DNA of 64,000 nucleotides from Bacteroidaceae bacterium (GTDB lineage: Bacteria; Bacteroidota; Bacteroidia; Bacteroidales; Bacteroidaceae), in contig JAKSJB010000004.1 of the NCBI GenBank assembly GCA_024398475.1, forward strand, positions 78,154 to 142,153. Reading direction: 5' to 3'. Numbering within the stretch: position 1 is the stretch's first letter; the number at the start of each line of letters is the position of its first letter. The notes beneath the pieces were generated by a model. The model did no database searches. It was not told where the DNA came from and saw only the letters and a list, made by a program, of their open reading frames with translations. The position numbers and the translations under genes are program-made. This document shows positions 30,792 to 40,484 of this stretch, in pieces.

Positions 30792-30913
30792 TTAAACGCA
30801 AGTTCCAACGCAGACACTAGTACATACACAAATCTGAATAATCGAGGATTCGAAATATTGAAAATCAGAGAACTCGAATTATCAAAAAAAGCAAAACATA
30901 AAAATATAGAATT

Positions 30914-31309
30914 ATGGTTTCAATTATCATGGGCAGTCAGTCAGACATGCCAGTTATGGAAAAAGCGAAGGCATACCTCGAAGAGCAGGGAGTGCCTTAC
31001 GAAGTAAACGTTATTTCAGCACACAGAAATCCTGAAGGCGTTGCAGAATTTGCAAAGACAGCCAAGGACCGTGGGGTGAAAGTTATCATTGCCGGAGCCG
31101 GAATGGCTGCAGCCTTGCCCGGAGTAATTGCGGCATACACATCACTCCCCGTAATCGGTGTGCCTATCAAGTCGGGAGCACTTCAAGGCATTGACGCATT
31201 GCTTGCAATCGTTCAGATGCCACCTGGAGTACCTGTAGCAACTATGGCTATAGATGGAGCAAAAAATGCTGCAGTCTTTGCATGCAGGATCCTCAATCTC
31301 AACAAATAG
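30914..31309 (+). CDS. purE: N5-carboxyaminoimidazole ribonucleotide mutase, short C-terminus
   Basis: The 131-residue protein has the PurE core: [26 protein letters not shown] (catalytic His), [16 protein letters not shown] and [20 protein letters not shown]. It converts N5-CAIR to CAIR in purine synthesis. Typical PurE is about 160-170 residues; here the frame stops at NLNK, so the C-terminal helix is missing. The core active-site segments are intact. ispG begins 15 bases downstream. Confidence 0.92.
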   Translation: MVSIIMGSQSDMPVMEKAKAYLEEQGVPYEVNVISAHRNPEGVAEFAKTAKDRGVKVIIAGAGMAAALPGVIAAYTSLPVIGVPIKSGALQGIDALLAIVQMPPGVPVATMAIDGAKNAAVFACRILNLNK

Positions 31310-31324
31310 TACTATACTTTTATC

Positions 31325-32509
31325 ATGCGAAGAAAAACAACTGTAGTACACATAGGCAACGTGCCCATGGGTGGAGACAATCCTATCCGTGTGCAGTCAA
31401 TGACGACCTGTCCGACTACCGATACTGAAGGTTGCATTGCCCAGATAAAACGTATTGTCGATGCAGGAGGTGAATATGTTCGACTTACGACACAGGGAAT
31501 ACGTGAAGCTGAAAACTTGAAGAATATAAAGAAATGTCTCAGGCGTGACGGCTACACGGTTCCACTCATTGCCGACGTTCACTTTAATGCCAACGTGGCT
31601 GACATCGCTGCCTTATATGCCGACAAGGTACGCATCAATCCTGGAAATTACGTTGACCCTGCCCGCAAGTTCAAGCATTTGGAGTATACCGATGAAGAAT
31701 ATGCCGATGAAATTAAGAAGATTGAGGCACGCTTCATTCCATTCCTTAACATCTGCAAGGAACACCATACTGCGATTCGCATAGGTGTGAATCACGGAAG
31801 CCTCTCCGACCGCATAATGAGTCGTTATGGCGATACACCGGAAGGAATGGTCGAGAGTTGCATGGAATTTCTCCGTATCTGTGTAAATGAAAATTTCTCC
31901 GATGTAGTTATCTCAATAAAGGCTTCCAATACCAACGTGATGGTAACGACTGTACGTCTACTTGTTAAGGCTATGGATGCTGAAGACATGCATTTTCCAT
32001 TACATCTCGGAGTTACAGAAGCAGGTGAAGGAGAAGATGGTCGTCTGAAAAGTGCAGTTGGAATCGGAGCGCTGTTGGTGGATGGAATCGGAGACACTAT
32101 ACGTGTAAGTCTTAGTGAAGCACCTGAGAAGGAAATACCTGTAGCATTCGGTATTCTTCAGGCAGCCGGATCACGTACCACAAAACCGGAGTTCATATCC
32201 TGCCCTGGTTGTGGACGCACCATGTACAACTTAGAGGAAACCATTGCGCATATCAAACAGGCATTTGCAGAAAGTTTCGGCAGCGAGGATGCAAAAAAAA
32301 TCTGGCCAATGGCAAACAGCCTGAAGATTGCAATCATGGGATGTATCGTAAACGGTCCAGGAGAAATGGCAGATGCTGACTATGGCTATGTTGGTGCGGG
32401 ACGTGGAAAAGTAAGTCTGTATAAACGCAAGGAATGCATCGAGATGAACATTCCGGAAGATGAAGCAGTAGAACGGCTGATAGACTTCATCAAGAAAGAT
32501 CTTGCATAA
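31325..32509 (+). CDS. ispG: 4-hydroxy-3-methylbut-2-enyl diphosphate synthase lacking the A* domain
   Basis: The 394-residue enzyme of the MEP isoprenoid pathway has the TIM-barrel domain (VRLTTQGIREAENLKNIKKC, VRINPGNYVDPARK). Its C-terminal Fe4S4 domain has C293-P-G-C296, C340 and E347 (GCIVNGPGE). Bacteroidetes IspG normally carries a roughly 200-residue extra A* domain between barrel and cluster domain. Here SLSEAPEKEIPVA (to about residue 274) runs directly into FGILQAAGSRTTKPEFISC. The frame is open and both flanking domains look intact. Confidence 0.95.
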   Translation: MRRKTTVVHIGNVPMGGDNPIRVQSMTTCPTTDTEGCIAQIKRIVDAGGEYVRLTTQGIREAENLKNIKKCLRRDGYTVPLIADVHFNANVADIAALYADKVRINPGNYVDPARKFKHLEYTDEEYADEIKKIEARFIPFLNICKEHHTAIRIGVNHGSLSDRIMSRYGDTPEGMVESCMEFLRICVNENFSDVVISIKASNTNVMVTTVRLLVKAMDAEDMHFPLHLGVTEAGEGEDGRLKSAVGIGALLVDGIGDTIRVSLSEAPEKEIPVAFGILQAAGSRTTKPEFISCPGCGRTMYNLEETIAHIKQAFAESFGSEDAKKIWPMANSLKIAIMGCIVNGPGEMADADYGYVGAGRGKVSLYKRKECIEMNIPEDEAVERLIDFIKKDLA

Positions 32510-32520
32510 ACAACTGTATT

Positions 32521-32557
32521 AATAAACGCATCTTGCAAACAGCAAGGTGCGTTTATT
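32521..32557 (+). terminator. rho-independent terminator after ispG
   Basis: A 16-bp stem (AATAAACGCATCTTGC / GCAAGGTGCGTTTATT, with one G-T pair) closes a 5-base loop and is followed by TTTA. It lies 11 bases after the ispG stop and separates the purE-ispG unit from the TPR gene promoter. Confidence 0.9.
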
Positions 32558-32632
32558 TTATAAGATGATAGATACCAATTGTTGAATGAAAGAAAAAAAA
32601 CTTAATAATTGTCAAAATAGGTAGAATGAAAA

Positions 32633-32662
32633 TTGTCCTTTCGTGAGAATTTACTACTTTTG
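32633..32662 (+). promoter_or_regulatory. promoter of the TPR/outer-membrane operon
   Basis: TTG (32633-32635), a 19-bp spacer and -7 TACTTTTG (32655-32662) form a near-ideal Bacteroidetes promoter, 27 bases upstream of the ATG at 32690. Confidence 0.85.
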
Positions 32663-32689
32663 CACTCAGAATACTTACTGTAAGAACTC

Positions 32690-35536
32690 ATGAAAATAAT
32701 CAACCTCATTATTTCCGGTGGTATATTGTCAATGATATGCTGTCCATCATACGCACAGTCGGGAATTCCTGACGTAAATGCATCCATAGCATATAGGGAC
32801 GCATTGCAACTATCTGAAATGGGACATTTTGCCGCATCCGGACTTTCCGCAGAATCGTTCGAAGATTATGCCGATGTAAATGAACGTACTACGGAATGGG
32901 AACAAACCACAGCCCAGAAACTCATCAGTAACTATTTTCTTGCAAAGGAAGGAACCGGTGAAGCTATTGACAAATGGCTGAAAGAGCCAAACGTTTATCA
33001 CAGGGTTTCTTCGATGGCAAGACGGATACGAGTGCTCGGAGCAAACATAAAGGTTAAGGATGGCAAATATGATGAGGCCCTTGATGTCTATAGGACATCC
33101 GAACTCTACCTTCTGAGCAGACGTGAATATGAAGAAGCCACACTATGCTATGCCATTGCTTCAATCAATGCAGGGGACATTGAGACTGCCGATGCACTTT
33201 TGCAGTCACTCCAAGGTTGCAAGACCCACCAGATGGACATGGTGTATTATTCGGCATACATTAACTATTTCAAGGGAAAATATAGAGATGCCATTGCTGA
33301 TTTCGGTATCGTACGCAACCACAGCGACTATTCAAGCAGTGTTGCCATATATTTGGCAGACTGTTATCTTCATACTGGAGAACCCGAGAAGGCTCTCTCC
33401 ATACTCAACAATCAATTGCCTATAGACATTCTCAACAGTCAGGAACAGAATGCGGACAAACGATACAAGGATGAAATAAACCGCATTAAGGGTGAGGCAT
33501 ACTACGATATAGGTAACTACAACAAGGCCATACAGTCACTCCAGCAGTATTGCTACAACGTTGAAACGCCACGACGTACTGCACTCTATAAGTTGGGTAT
33601 GAGTCTATACAATATTCAGGAATACAAGACGGCCGCACCGGTCCTCAGTAGAAGTGCATCTACGGCAACTGACGTGATGGCACAGAATGCATGGCTGAAT
33701 GCAGGTATCAGTTACGTTCACTCTCAAAACAGGAAATCTGCACAGATTGCATTCCAGCAGGCATCAGAAATGACTGCTGATACCAAGATGCAGGAAGAGG
33801 CTCTCTACAATTATGCCCTTACCCTGCACGAAGGCAATACTATGGGATTTGGTGAATCAGTAGGTGTGTTCGAACGTTTCCTCAACCAATTCCCAAAAAG
33901 TCAGTATGCACCAAGCGTTGCAAAGCATCTCACGGAAGTATATTTCACTACAAGAAACTATAAGGCTGCCCTGGAATCCATCAACAAGATAGGAAATCCT
34001 TCGGCAGATATTCTTCAGGCCAAACAGAAAGTACTGTACAACCTTGGCGTACAGGAATTCATTAACGGAAACTACAAGACTTCAGACACTTATACCTCAC
34101 AAGCCATCAAACTTGGTTCTAGGGAAGCTCAGTATCTCAAGGGAGAATCGGAATACAGGCAGGGGAAATACAGTATGGCAACTACAGACCTGAATAAATA
34201 TGTAGAAGGTAATCGTGGCGTCAACTACATCCAAGGTGTATATACTCTTGCATACAGTCTTTTCAAGCAGAAACAATATACTGCGGCAAAACCTTACTTC
34301 AAGATATGTACCGACAAGCAAACAAGCAAACAAGCAAATGCTCAATTGACTGAAGGACAGTATGACGATGCCTTATGTCGCTATGCCGATTGCTTGTATA
34401 GTGAAAGACAATATGACGATGCCTACACACTTTACCAAAGGGTTATTGACTCCAACAGTTCTCTTGCCGACTATGCAATCTATCAACAGGCTTTCATATG
34501 TGGTCTCCGTGGCAATTACAATAAGAAGATTGAACTGCTCAGCAAACTGACTGGCAATGGCGTTCCATCCAACCCATTGACAGCAAGCGGAAATTCACCA
34601 CAGATTCAGACAGACGCCCTTTACGAACAGGGACGTGCCTTGGTACAGACAGGCGCAAGACAGGAAGCATTGGAAACATTCAGACGTTTGGCTACCCTCT
34701 ATCCTAATTCCCAGCGGGCACGTCAGGCATACAACGAAATGGGACTACTCTATTCAGAAATGGGTAATACTGAAGCAGCAACAAACATTTACAAGCAAGT
34801 GATTAATAATTATCCTAACACTTCTGACGCTCAGACAGCCCTTGCCAACATAAAAAACATCTATACACAACAGGGCAAGATCAATGAATATGCAGAATTG
34901 GCGAAGAAAGCTGGAAAGAATCTTTCACAGGCGGAATTCGAACAACTTATCAGTGATGCTGCCGTCAATTCCATGAATGAAGGAAAATACTCTGACGCAT
35001 ATAAATACTATGACCAATTAAGTCAACAGACACAATCCGGTTCTCTGTCAGAAATTGCATTGGAAGGTAAACTTCGCAGTGCATACAAGGCTAAGAACTA
35101 TGAAGCGACGATAAATGCCGCCTCACAGATTATAGGTGATGCCACTCTCTCGCATAATCTTCGCGAAGAAGCACAGTTCTATCGGGCTGAAGCAGAGCTC
35201 GCACTCGATAAGACACAGGAAGCCATCAAAGATTTACAGCAATTATCAGAAAGGAATCAGACACTGTATGGAGCACAAGCTAATGTACGATTGGCTCAAT
35301 ATGCATTCGAAACAAATCAGTATCAAGCCGCAGAACAACTGCTCTCCAAGTTCATTGATTCAGGAACTTCACAGCAGTATTGGCTGGCACGTGCCTTCAT
35401 AGTCCTTTCCGATGTGTATGCAAAGACTGACCGAAAGGTTGAGGCAAAGGAATACCTGCTGTCACTCAAGAGCAACTACAATGAAAACGAAGAAATAAAT
35501 CAAATGATTGCTGAAAGATTGGCTAAACTACAATGA
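32690..35536 (+). CDS. large secreted tetratricopeptide-repeat protein
   Basis: The 948-residue protein has an N-terminal signal peptide (LIISGGILSMICCPSYAQ) followed by TPR-like helical pairs over nearly its whole length (for example GKYDEALDVYRTSELYLLSR, GNYNKAIQSLQQYCYN, GNTEAATNIYKQVINNYPNT). There is no catalytic motif. It is predicted to be periplasmic and to scaffold protein complexes. The next gene begins 17 bases after its stop and encodes an outer-membrane barrel, suggesting the two work together, in a manner similar to TPR partners of Bam-type or porin-type systems. Exact role unknown. Confidence 0.88.
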   Translation: MKIINLIISGGILSMICCPSYAQSGIPDVNASIAYRDALQLSEMGHFAASGLSAESFEDYADVNERTTEWEQTTAQKLISNYFLAKEGTGEAIDKWLKEPNVYHRVSSMARRIRVLGANIKVKDGKYDEALDVYRTSELYLLSRREYEEATLCYAIASINAGDIETADALLQSLQGCKTHQMDMVYYSAYINYFKGKYRDAIADFGIVRNHSDYSSSVAIYLADCYLHTGEPEKALSILNNQLPIDILNSQEQNADKRYKDEINRIKGEAYYDIGNYNKAIQSLQQYCYNVETPRRTALYKLGMSLYNIQEYKTAAPVLSRSASTATDVMAQNAWLNAGISYVHSQNRKSAQIAFQQASEMTADTKMQEEALYNYALTLHEGNTMGFGESVGVFERFLNQFPKSQYAPSVAKHLTEVYFTTRNYKAALESINKIGNPSADILQAKQKVLYNLGVQEFINGNYKTSDTYTSQAIKLGSREAQYLKGESEYRQGKYSMATTDLNKYVEGNRGVNYIQGVYTLAYSLFKQKQYTAAKPYFKICTDKQTSKQANAQLTEGQYDDALCRYADCLYSERQYDDAYTLYQRVIDSNSSLADYAIYQQAFICGLRGNYNKKIELLSKLTGNGVPSNPLTASGNSPQIQTDALYEQGRALVQTGARQEALETFRRLATLYPNSQRARQAYNEMGLLYSEMGNTEAATNIYKQVINNYPNTSDAQTALANIKNIYTQQGKINEYAELAKKAGKNLSQAEFEQLISDAAVNSMNEGKYSDAYKYYDQLSQQTQSGSLSEIALEGKLRSAYKAKNYEATINAASQIIGDATLSHNLREEAQFYRAEAELALDKTQEAIKDLQQLSERNQTLYGAQANVRLAQYAFETNQYQAAEQLLSKFIDSGTSQQYWLARAFIVLSDVYAKTDRKVEAKEYLLSLKSNYNENEEINQMIAERLAKLQ

Positions 35537-35553
35537 CACATAAGGAGAAAAAC

Positions 35554-37197
35554 ATGAAAAGGAACAGCATAATATTAGGTTTGATTCTGTGTACTTCCAG
35601 CGGACAAATGGCTGCACAGATGAATAATGTAGTAGAGGTGGAAAACAACTTCCGCCCTACCGTTAAGGATGCCAACAAGATAAATACCAATCCTCAGTTC
35701 GAGGAAAGTACTGTAACTCACTATAACGTTGATTATTCCGTGAATGCAGCGGCAACTAACCAGTTCGTATTCCAACCAATGTGGGCAGACAAGAACGCTC
35801 ATCTCCTTAAAAGCGACAAAACCATGTTTGCATCTTTCGGCTATGGTACGGAGGGGAATGTTCTCGGACGTTTTGCAGGAGATCTGAACTTGAAGAAAGG
35901 CAACCGCCTTACATTTGATTACTCCACACGGGGATATAACGGAACCCTTCCAAACACCGAGTCATCAATAGATGACTGGAAAAGCCGAAACTATACCACA
36001 CGTGCCTCAATATCCCTGATACACCCACTATCCAATGACTCCGAACTGAAAATCAGTGGAGGGTTTGGCGAAGATCTATTCAACTATCAGCCGACACTTT
36101 TACTCTATGCAGTCCCTAATCTACATGAGTTAGATACAGACAAACAACACAACAATCTATATAATTTCAATATAGAACTTACCCCATTTGCTTTCGGCAG
36201 ATTCGCAATAGGTGCAAAGGCTGGTTATGAGCATTTCGGGCAGAAATACAAAACCACTATGATTGACAGTAAGAACAGCGAAGACATCATAGAAGTGGAA
36301 CTGTCTCCTGAATTTGAACTCAACGACAGAATGAAGATAGACGTAGAGATGGGACTGGATTATGCCAAGTACGGAATGATTGACGTAGACGGTCATACAG
36401 AATTGGAAGTGAAGCCACATTTCAAATACAGAAATGACAATCTCAGTATCAGTGTCGGTGCTTTCATCAATTCTGAAGGAAAAATTGCTCCCGACGTGGA
36501 TTTATCCTATCATGCCAATCATTCCCTTGATTTCTATGTGAAGGCAACTGGAGGAGAAACGGCTCAGAATTTCCGCACGTTCAGTCAGATGACTCCTTAT
36601 TTTTCAATGGCACATCCAAGTAAGATGGGATATTCCATTGACAATTCATTCGACCAATTGCGTGCAAGGGCAGGCGTGCGTATCCACACTGCAAAACGCC
36701 TACTTGCAGACTTAAGTGCAGGATATGACATAAGGGAGAATGTAGCAGAACTGGACAATGGTATTTTCAACTACACAAATGGGTACTCTTTGATAGAATT
36801 TAACGACAGCAAACATTTTTATGTTAATGCAGATATTGTATATGAATGGGAAGACCTATTCTCCGTAAATCTCTTCAACCAGTACAACCATTGGTCATGG
36901 GACAATGACAAAACATATCTATGGCGACCTATCATCAATCTTGACTGGAATGCTTCATACCATATAATCGGAGGATTGCGTGTCGGAGCAGGTTTGCTTT
37001 ACCAGACATTCGATGATGATATTGCTTACGACCGTCCAACTACATTCAATCTCTCAGCCAACATCTCATATACCTTCCCTTGCCGCCTAACCCTCTATGC
37101 CACAGGCAACAACCTTCTTGGAAAAAAATATGACCAATACATGTGCTACCGTGCCCAGGACAGGAACATCCTATTTGGTGCAGCATGGACATTCTAG
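35554..37197 (+). CDS. outer-membrane beta-barrel protein (TonB-receptor-like barrel without plug)
   Basis: The ATG at 35554 is chosen because AAGGAG lies just upstream and a signal peptide follows (SIILGLILCTSSGQMAAQ); the frame is open a little further up. The 547-residue protein has many amphipathic strands alternating with turns. It ends in aromatic NILFGAAWTF, a C-terminal Phe typical of barrels. No TonB plug domain is seen. The early segment VENNFRPTVKDANKIN is conserved-looking in related Bacteroidales proteins. It is probably the outer-membrane partner of the upstream TPR protein. Confidence 0.82.
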   Translation: MKRNSIILGLILCTSSGQMAAQMNNVVEVENNFRPTVKDANKINTNPQFEESTVTHYNVDYSVNAAATNQFVFQPMWADKNAHLLKSDKTMFASFGYGTEGNVLGRFAGDLNLKKGNRLTFDYSTRGYNGTLPNTESSIDDWKSRNYTTRASISLIHPLSNDSELKISGGFGEDLFNYQPTLLLYAVPNLHELDTDKQHNNLYNFNIELTPFAFGRFAIGAKAGYEHFGQKYKTTMIDSKNSEDIIEVELSPEFELNDRMKIDVEMGLDYAKYGMIDVDGHTELEVKPHFKYRNDNLSISVGAFINSEGKIAPDVDLSYHANHSLDFYVKATGGETAQNFRTFSQMTPYFSMAHPSKMGYSIDNSFDQLRARAGVRIHTAKRLLADLSAGYDIRENVAELDNGIFNYTNGYSLIEFNDSKHFYVNADIVYEWEDLFSVNLFNQYNHWSWDNDKTYLWRPIINLDWNASYHIIGGLRVGAGLLYQTFDDDIAYDRPTTFNLSANISYTFPCRLTLYATGNNLLGKKYDQYMCYRAQDRNILFGAAWTF

Positions 37198-37396
37198 GTT
37201 GTATTATTAATACTGTTGCGTAGCGAAAGGACAAAATTTCTCTGCATTAGTTAAAGCATAGAGAATATTATGCCGAATGTAGTAAAGACAACTTTCAAAG
37301 AGGAAGAGCGAGTACCACGCTGAGGTGCAGTCAGTTAAATACTTGCAGTAGGAATAAGTATGAATAATGCTGGGTAAATACTAATAATTCAAATAA

Positions 37397-37834
37397 ATGG
37401 AAAAGAGAAACTTCTGTATCAGTTGTCTGTTAATTCTGTATTTGTCCGTTGCACCTGCAATCCATGCACAAAACACAGATTTACAGCAAGACAAGACTGC
37501 CAAGCAAGAACTTGAACAGTCGGCATGTCATGTACGGCATTTAATAATGTGGACATTAAATAAGGATGTATCACAGGAAAAGAAAGACAGCATCGTTGCC
37601 GAACTGAAAAATGATTTTAAGAGACTCAGGGAAAATATACCCGGGGTACTGCAACTTGACCTACTCTATGAGGGACGATTGGAATCATCCAACTGCGATT
37701 TTATGTTTGACATTCTTTTTGAAAGCGAAGAGGCACTTAAATCATTCTCCACCAATCCTGAACATCTAAAGTCTGCAGGGAAACTGAAACCATACATTGC
37801 AGGAAGAACCTGTCTTGACATCAGTACCCACTAA
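37397..37834 (+). CDS. secreted Dabb (stress-responsive alpha/beta barrel) domain protein
   Basis: The 145-residue product has a signal peptide (FCISCLLILYLSVAPAIHAQ) and then a Dabb-like ferredoxin-fold domain (VRHLIMWTLNKDVSQEKKDS, PGVLQLDLLYEGRLESSNCD, FDILFESEEALKSFSTNPEH). Cytoplasmic Dabb proteins are usually about 100 residues and dimeric; export is unusual. Its stop overlaps the convergent prolyl deacylase gene by 4 bases. Confidence 0.82.
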   Translation: MEKRNFCISCLLILYLSVAPAIHAQNTDLQQDKTAKQELEQSACHVRHLIMWTLNKDVSQEKKDSIVAELKNDFKRLRENIPGVLQLDLLYEGRLESSNCDFMFDILFESEEALKSFSTNPEHLKSAGKLKPYIAGRTCLDISTH

Positions 37835-38322
37835 TACAACTTAATCCACTCGTATTCGTTTCCGCTTGCATCCATGTAGCGGATGAAATCCTCCAGACGT
37901 ATATTAAGTGAGGCATGATTGTCATTGGGATGAAAAGACAAATGGGAGTAGTTCTTCAGGTTTTCATCCAGAAACACATACACATGATGTTCCGTGTCAT
38001 TGACCAATCCAAAAGGAGAAACAGAACCTGGACGAAGACCTAGATAGCGGTCCATACGTTGTTCAGAAGCAAAACTGAGTTTACCTTGATGGAGAATATG
38101 TTCAAGATCATGAATTGCCAGGTTTTGGTCACACTGGAATATCACCAGATAATGACGGTTACCCTTGTGGTTGCGGAAAAATAGATTCTTGCAATGCGTT
38201 CCCGGCAGATCTGCCCAGTATTGCCTACCGATTTCAATGGTAGGAGCCGCAGGATGTTCAGTATAAGTAAAAGAGATATTCAGTTCGCTTAGCCTATCGT
38301 ATACCTGTTGTTGACCAATCAT
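37831..38322 (-). CDS. ProXp/PrdX-type prolyl-tRNA editing deacylase
   Basis: The 163-residue protein has the YbaK/ProXp fold: YTEHPAAPTIEIG, GTHCKNLFFRNHKGNRHYLV, LGLRPGSVSPFGLVNDTEHH and the C-terminal FIRYMDASGNEYEWIKL. PrdX relatives remove alanine from mischarged tRNA-Pro in trans. It stands alone downstream of the glycosyltransferase pair. Confidence 0.9.
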   Translation of the reverse strand: MIGQQQVYDRLSELNISFTYTEHPAAPTIEIGRQYWADLPGTHCKNLFFRNHKGNRHYLVIFQCDQNLAIHDLEHILHQGKLSFASEQRMDRYLGLRPGSVSPFGLVNDTEHHVYVFLDENLKNYSHLSFHPNDNHASLNIRLEDFIRYMDASGNEYEWIKLY

Positions 38323-38398
38323 GTTCTTTTGTCTTTATTGAAGTTATTTAAAAATACAGATATTGAAAAATTGATATCTAATTCTCTCTGCAGAATTT

Positions 38399-39142
38399 CT
38401 ATTTCCTGAATAGGAACTTGATGTGACGGAATATCGTTGTACACAATCCATAGTGATGACGCATCACATTAAACCGTTCAATGAGTGAAGCACGATGGTT
38501 GCGCGTAGTCATTCCTTCTTCCAGATAATCAGTAAGAACCGTATGTGTATAATAGTTGGTCATATCTGAAGCCTCTACTGCCATCAATACACGTATGCAC
38601 CAATCTACATCAGCAGAGAAGCGATACTGCAAATCATATTGAGGAACAAGTGAACGCCTCGCATAAAATGACTGGTGACATACAAGCATACCGTCTTTAA
38701 ACGAATCAGACGTAAGTTTTTCTGGAGGAGATAACCTACGTTTATGAAGGAACTGTTCGTTACTGTCCACAATATCCGTATCTCCATATATCACTCCAAT
38801 ACCATCCGTATCGCAGTTGAAAGTATCAGCAACCGTAATGTTGGAATGCAACTTATCTCCGGCATTGAGGAATACGATAAAATCTCCTGTTGCCAAACCT
38901 ATACCCTTGTTCATGGCATCATAAAGTCCACGGTCGGGTTCGCTTACGACAGTAATAGCGTATCGCTGCTCATTGCGCTGCTGATAATCGGAAAGAATCT
39001 GCAGCGTGCAATCCTTCGACGCACCATCAATGACTATGTGTTCAATGAGATTGCATCCAGATTGCTGTTCCACACTTTTCAGAGTACGTTTCAATGTATC
39101 CTGAGCATTGTAAGTTACCGTGATGATGGAAAGTTTTGGCAT
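38399..39142 (-). CDS. family 2 glycosyltransferase
   Basis: The ATG at 39140-39142 gives [20 protein letters not shown]; upstream only a TTG is available. The 247-residue GT-A protein has the nucleotide-binding start, DGASKDCT, the acceptor-side motif [20 protein letters not shown] and the DXD-like GDTDIVDS. It follows the GT4 gene by 48 bases. Sugar donor and acceptor are unknown. Confidence 0.9.
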   Translation of the reverse strand: MPKLSIITVTYNAQDTLKRTLKSVEQQSGCNLIEHIVIDGASKDCTLQILSDYQQRNEQRYAITVVSEPDRGLYDAMNKGIGLATGDFIVFLNAGDKLHSNITVADTFNCDTDGIGVIYGDTDIVDSNEQFLHKRRLSPPEKLTSDSFKDGMLVCHQSFYARRSLVPQYDLQYRFSADVDWCIRVLMAVEASDMTNYYTHTVLTDYLEEGMTTRNHRASLIERFNVMRHHYGLCTTIFRHIKFLFRK

Positions 39143-39190
39143 AATCTTATAGAAGTTCAATTCTGAAAGCCTAACAGGACATATAATGGA

Positions 39191-40450
39191 TTATTGTAAT
39201 TGACGGGCCATTTCATATACTTCAGTATATCTATGGGCAATATGTTCCTCACTGTATGAATCAAGAACCTTCTGACGGGCATTGGCACATAGCATAGAAT
39301 AGTTTTCAGGAGCAAGACACCATTGAATACCCTTGGCAAAATCCTCAGCATCACGATACTGAGCCACATAACCATTTTGCATGTGGTCAATCATTTCAGG
39401 AATACCACCGATATTGAAACCAACACACGGAGTACCGCAAGCCATTGACTCCATTATGGTATTTGGAAGGTTCTCCTGCAATGAAGGAGTGACGAATAGG
39501 TCAACAGCATTGTAAAGACTGATTACAGCCTGTTGATTACTCATATAATCAACAGGATAGACATCCAGAGGTATCAGGGTTTTTATCTTGTCGCTGTCTT
39601 CTCCGAGTACCACAACCCCCAACCGGTCTGCTATGTCAGGATATTTCTCCTTGATGACCTTACATGCATCAGCCAAATATTGAAAGCCCTTATAATAATC
39701 CGTAATTCTGCGTGAACAGAACAGAATAAGATACTTGTCAGTAGGCAACTTACACAATTCGCGACTTGCCTTGACGTCCATCGGAGTAAACAGTTTCACA
39801 TCTATCGGATTTGGTATGTTTAGTATAGTCTGTCCTCTGGTAAGACGACTTTGCAGACAGAGAGAAGTCATCCACTGACTGCATCCAACAAACACGATTT
39901 TCCTGCGACGATAGATATGACGTTTCTGCCTAAACACCTTCTTTGCCAAGTCCATACCAATACCACCGTAAATCAACGGACACGATTCGCATTTAAACTT
40001 GTATCTGTTACATTTGCCGGCATGATGGCAAATACCCGTAAAATACCACATATCGTGCATTGTGATAACAACAGGTTTACCTGATTTCAGTATGAGATCA
40101 ATATCTTTCAATGAAAGGAAGCCCTGATTTATCCAATGAAGATGGATTACATCAGCCTGCTTGAATTCAAACATCTGCGTGATATCGGTTCCTGTATTGG
40201 CAATATCCACCATGAAGAGGTTACGCTTGCTCAGCCGATTGTTTATCCAGATAATGAATCGTTCCCACAAAAACTTCACGGTAAGAGTCCACGATGATGG
40301 AATGGACGCAACCGTTAATTTGTCGGTTTCTTTATCGCGTACAAGCATCTTGGCCTTGATTCCGTTTTTCTGCAAGGCGTCCATCAGTCGGTTGGCTGCT
40401 ATTGCAGCACCTCCGGTACGTTCAGATGTATTTATTATCAGTACTCGCAT
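39191..40450 (-). CDS. family 4 glycosyltransferase
   Basis: The 419-residue GT-B protein has N-terminal SERTGGAAIAANRLMDALQK and VITMHDMWYFTG. The C-terminal retaining GT4 signature is QENLPNTIMESMACGTPCVGFNIGG. A cluster of cysteines (CHHAGKCNRYKFKCESCP) is seen in related Bacteroides enzymes and may bind a metal. metK precedes it by 34 bases. Confidence 0.92.
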   Translation of the reverse strand: MRVLIINTSERTGGAAIAANRLMDALQKNGIKAKMLVRDKETDKLTVASIPSSWTLTVKFLWERFIIWINNRLSKRNLFMVDIANTGTDITQMFEFKQADVIHLHWINQGFLSLKDIDLILKSGKPVVITMHDMWYFTGICHHAGKCNRYKFKCESCPLIYGGIGMDLAKKVFRQKRHIYRRRKIVFVGCSQWMTSLCLQSRLTRGQTILNIPNPIDVKLFTPMDVKASRELCKLPTDKYLILFCSRRITDYYKGFQYLADACKVIKEKYPDIADRLGVVVLGEDSDKIKTLIPLDVYPVDYMSNQQAVISLYNAVDLFVTPSLQENLPNTIMESMACGTPCVGFNIGGIPEMIDHMQNGYVAQYRDAEDFAKGIQWCLAPENYSMLCANARQKVLDSYSEEHIAHRYTEVYEMARQLQ

Positions 40451-40484
40451 TTCCTCTCGTTACTATTCACCATTCCACTAAATC

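Noticed and set aside
38399..40450. A polysaccharide (capsule) cluster around the two glycosyltransferases
   Set aside because: Only two transferases next to metK, with no polymerase, Wzx or regulator nearby; the flippase at 56 kb is too distant to link.
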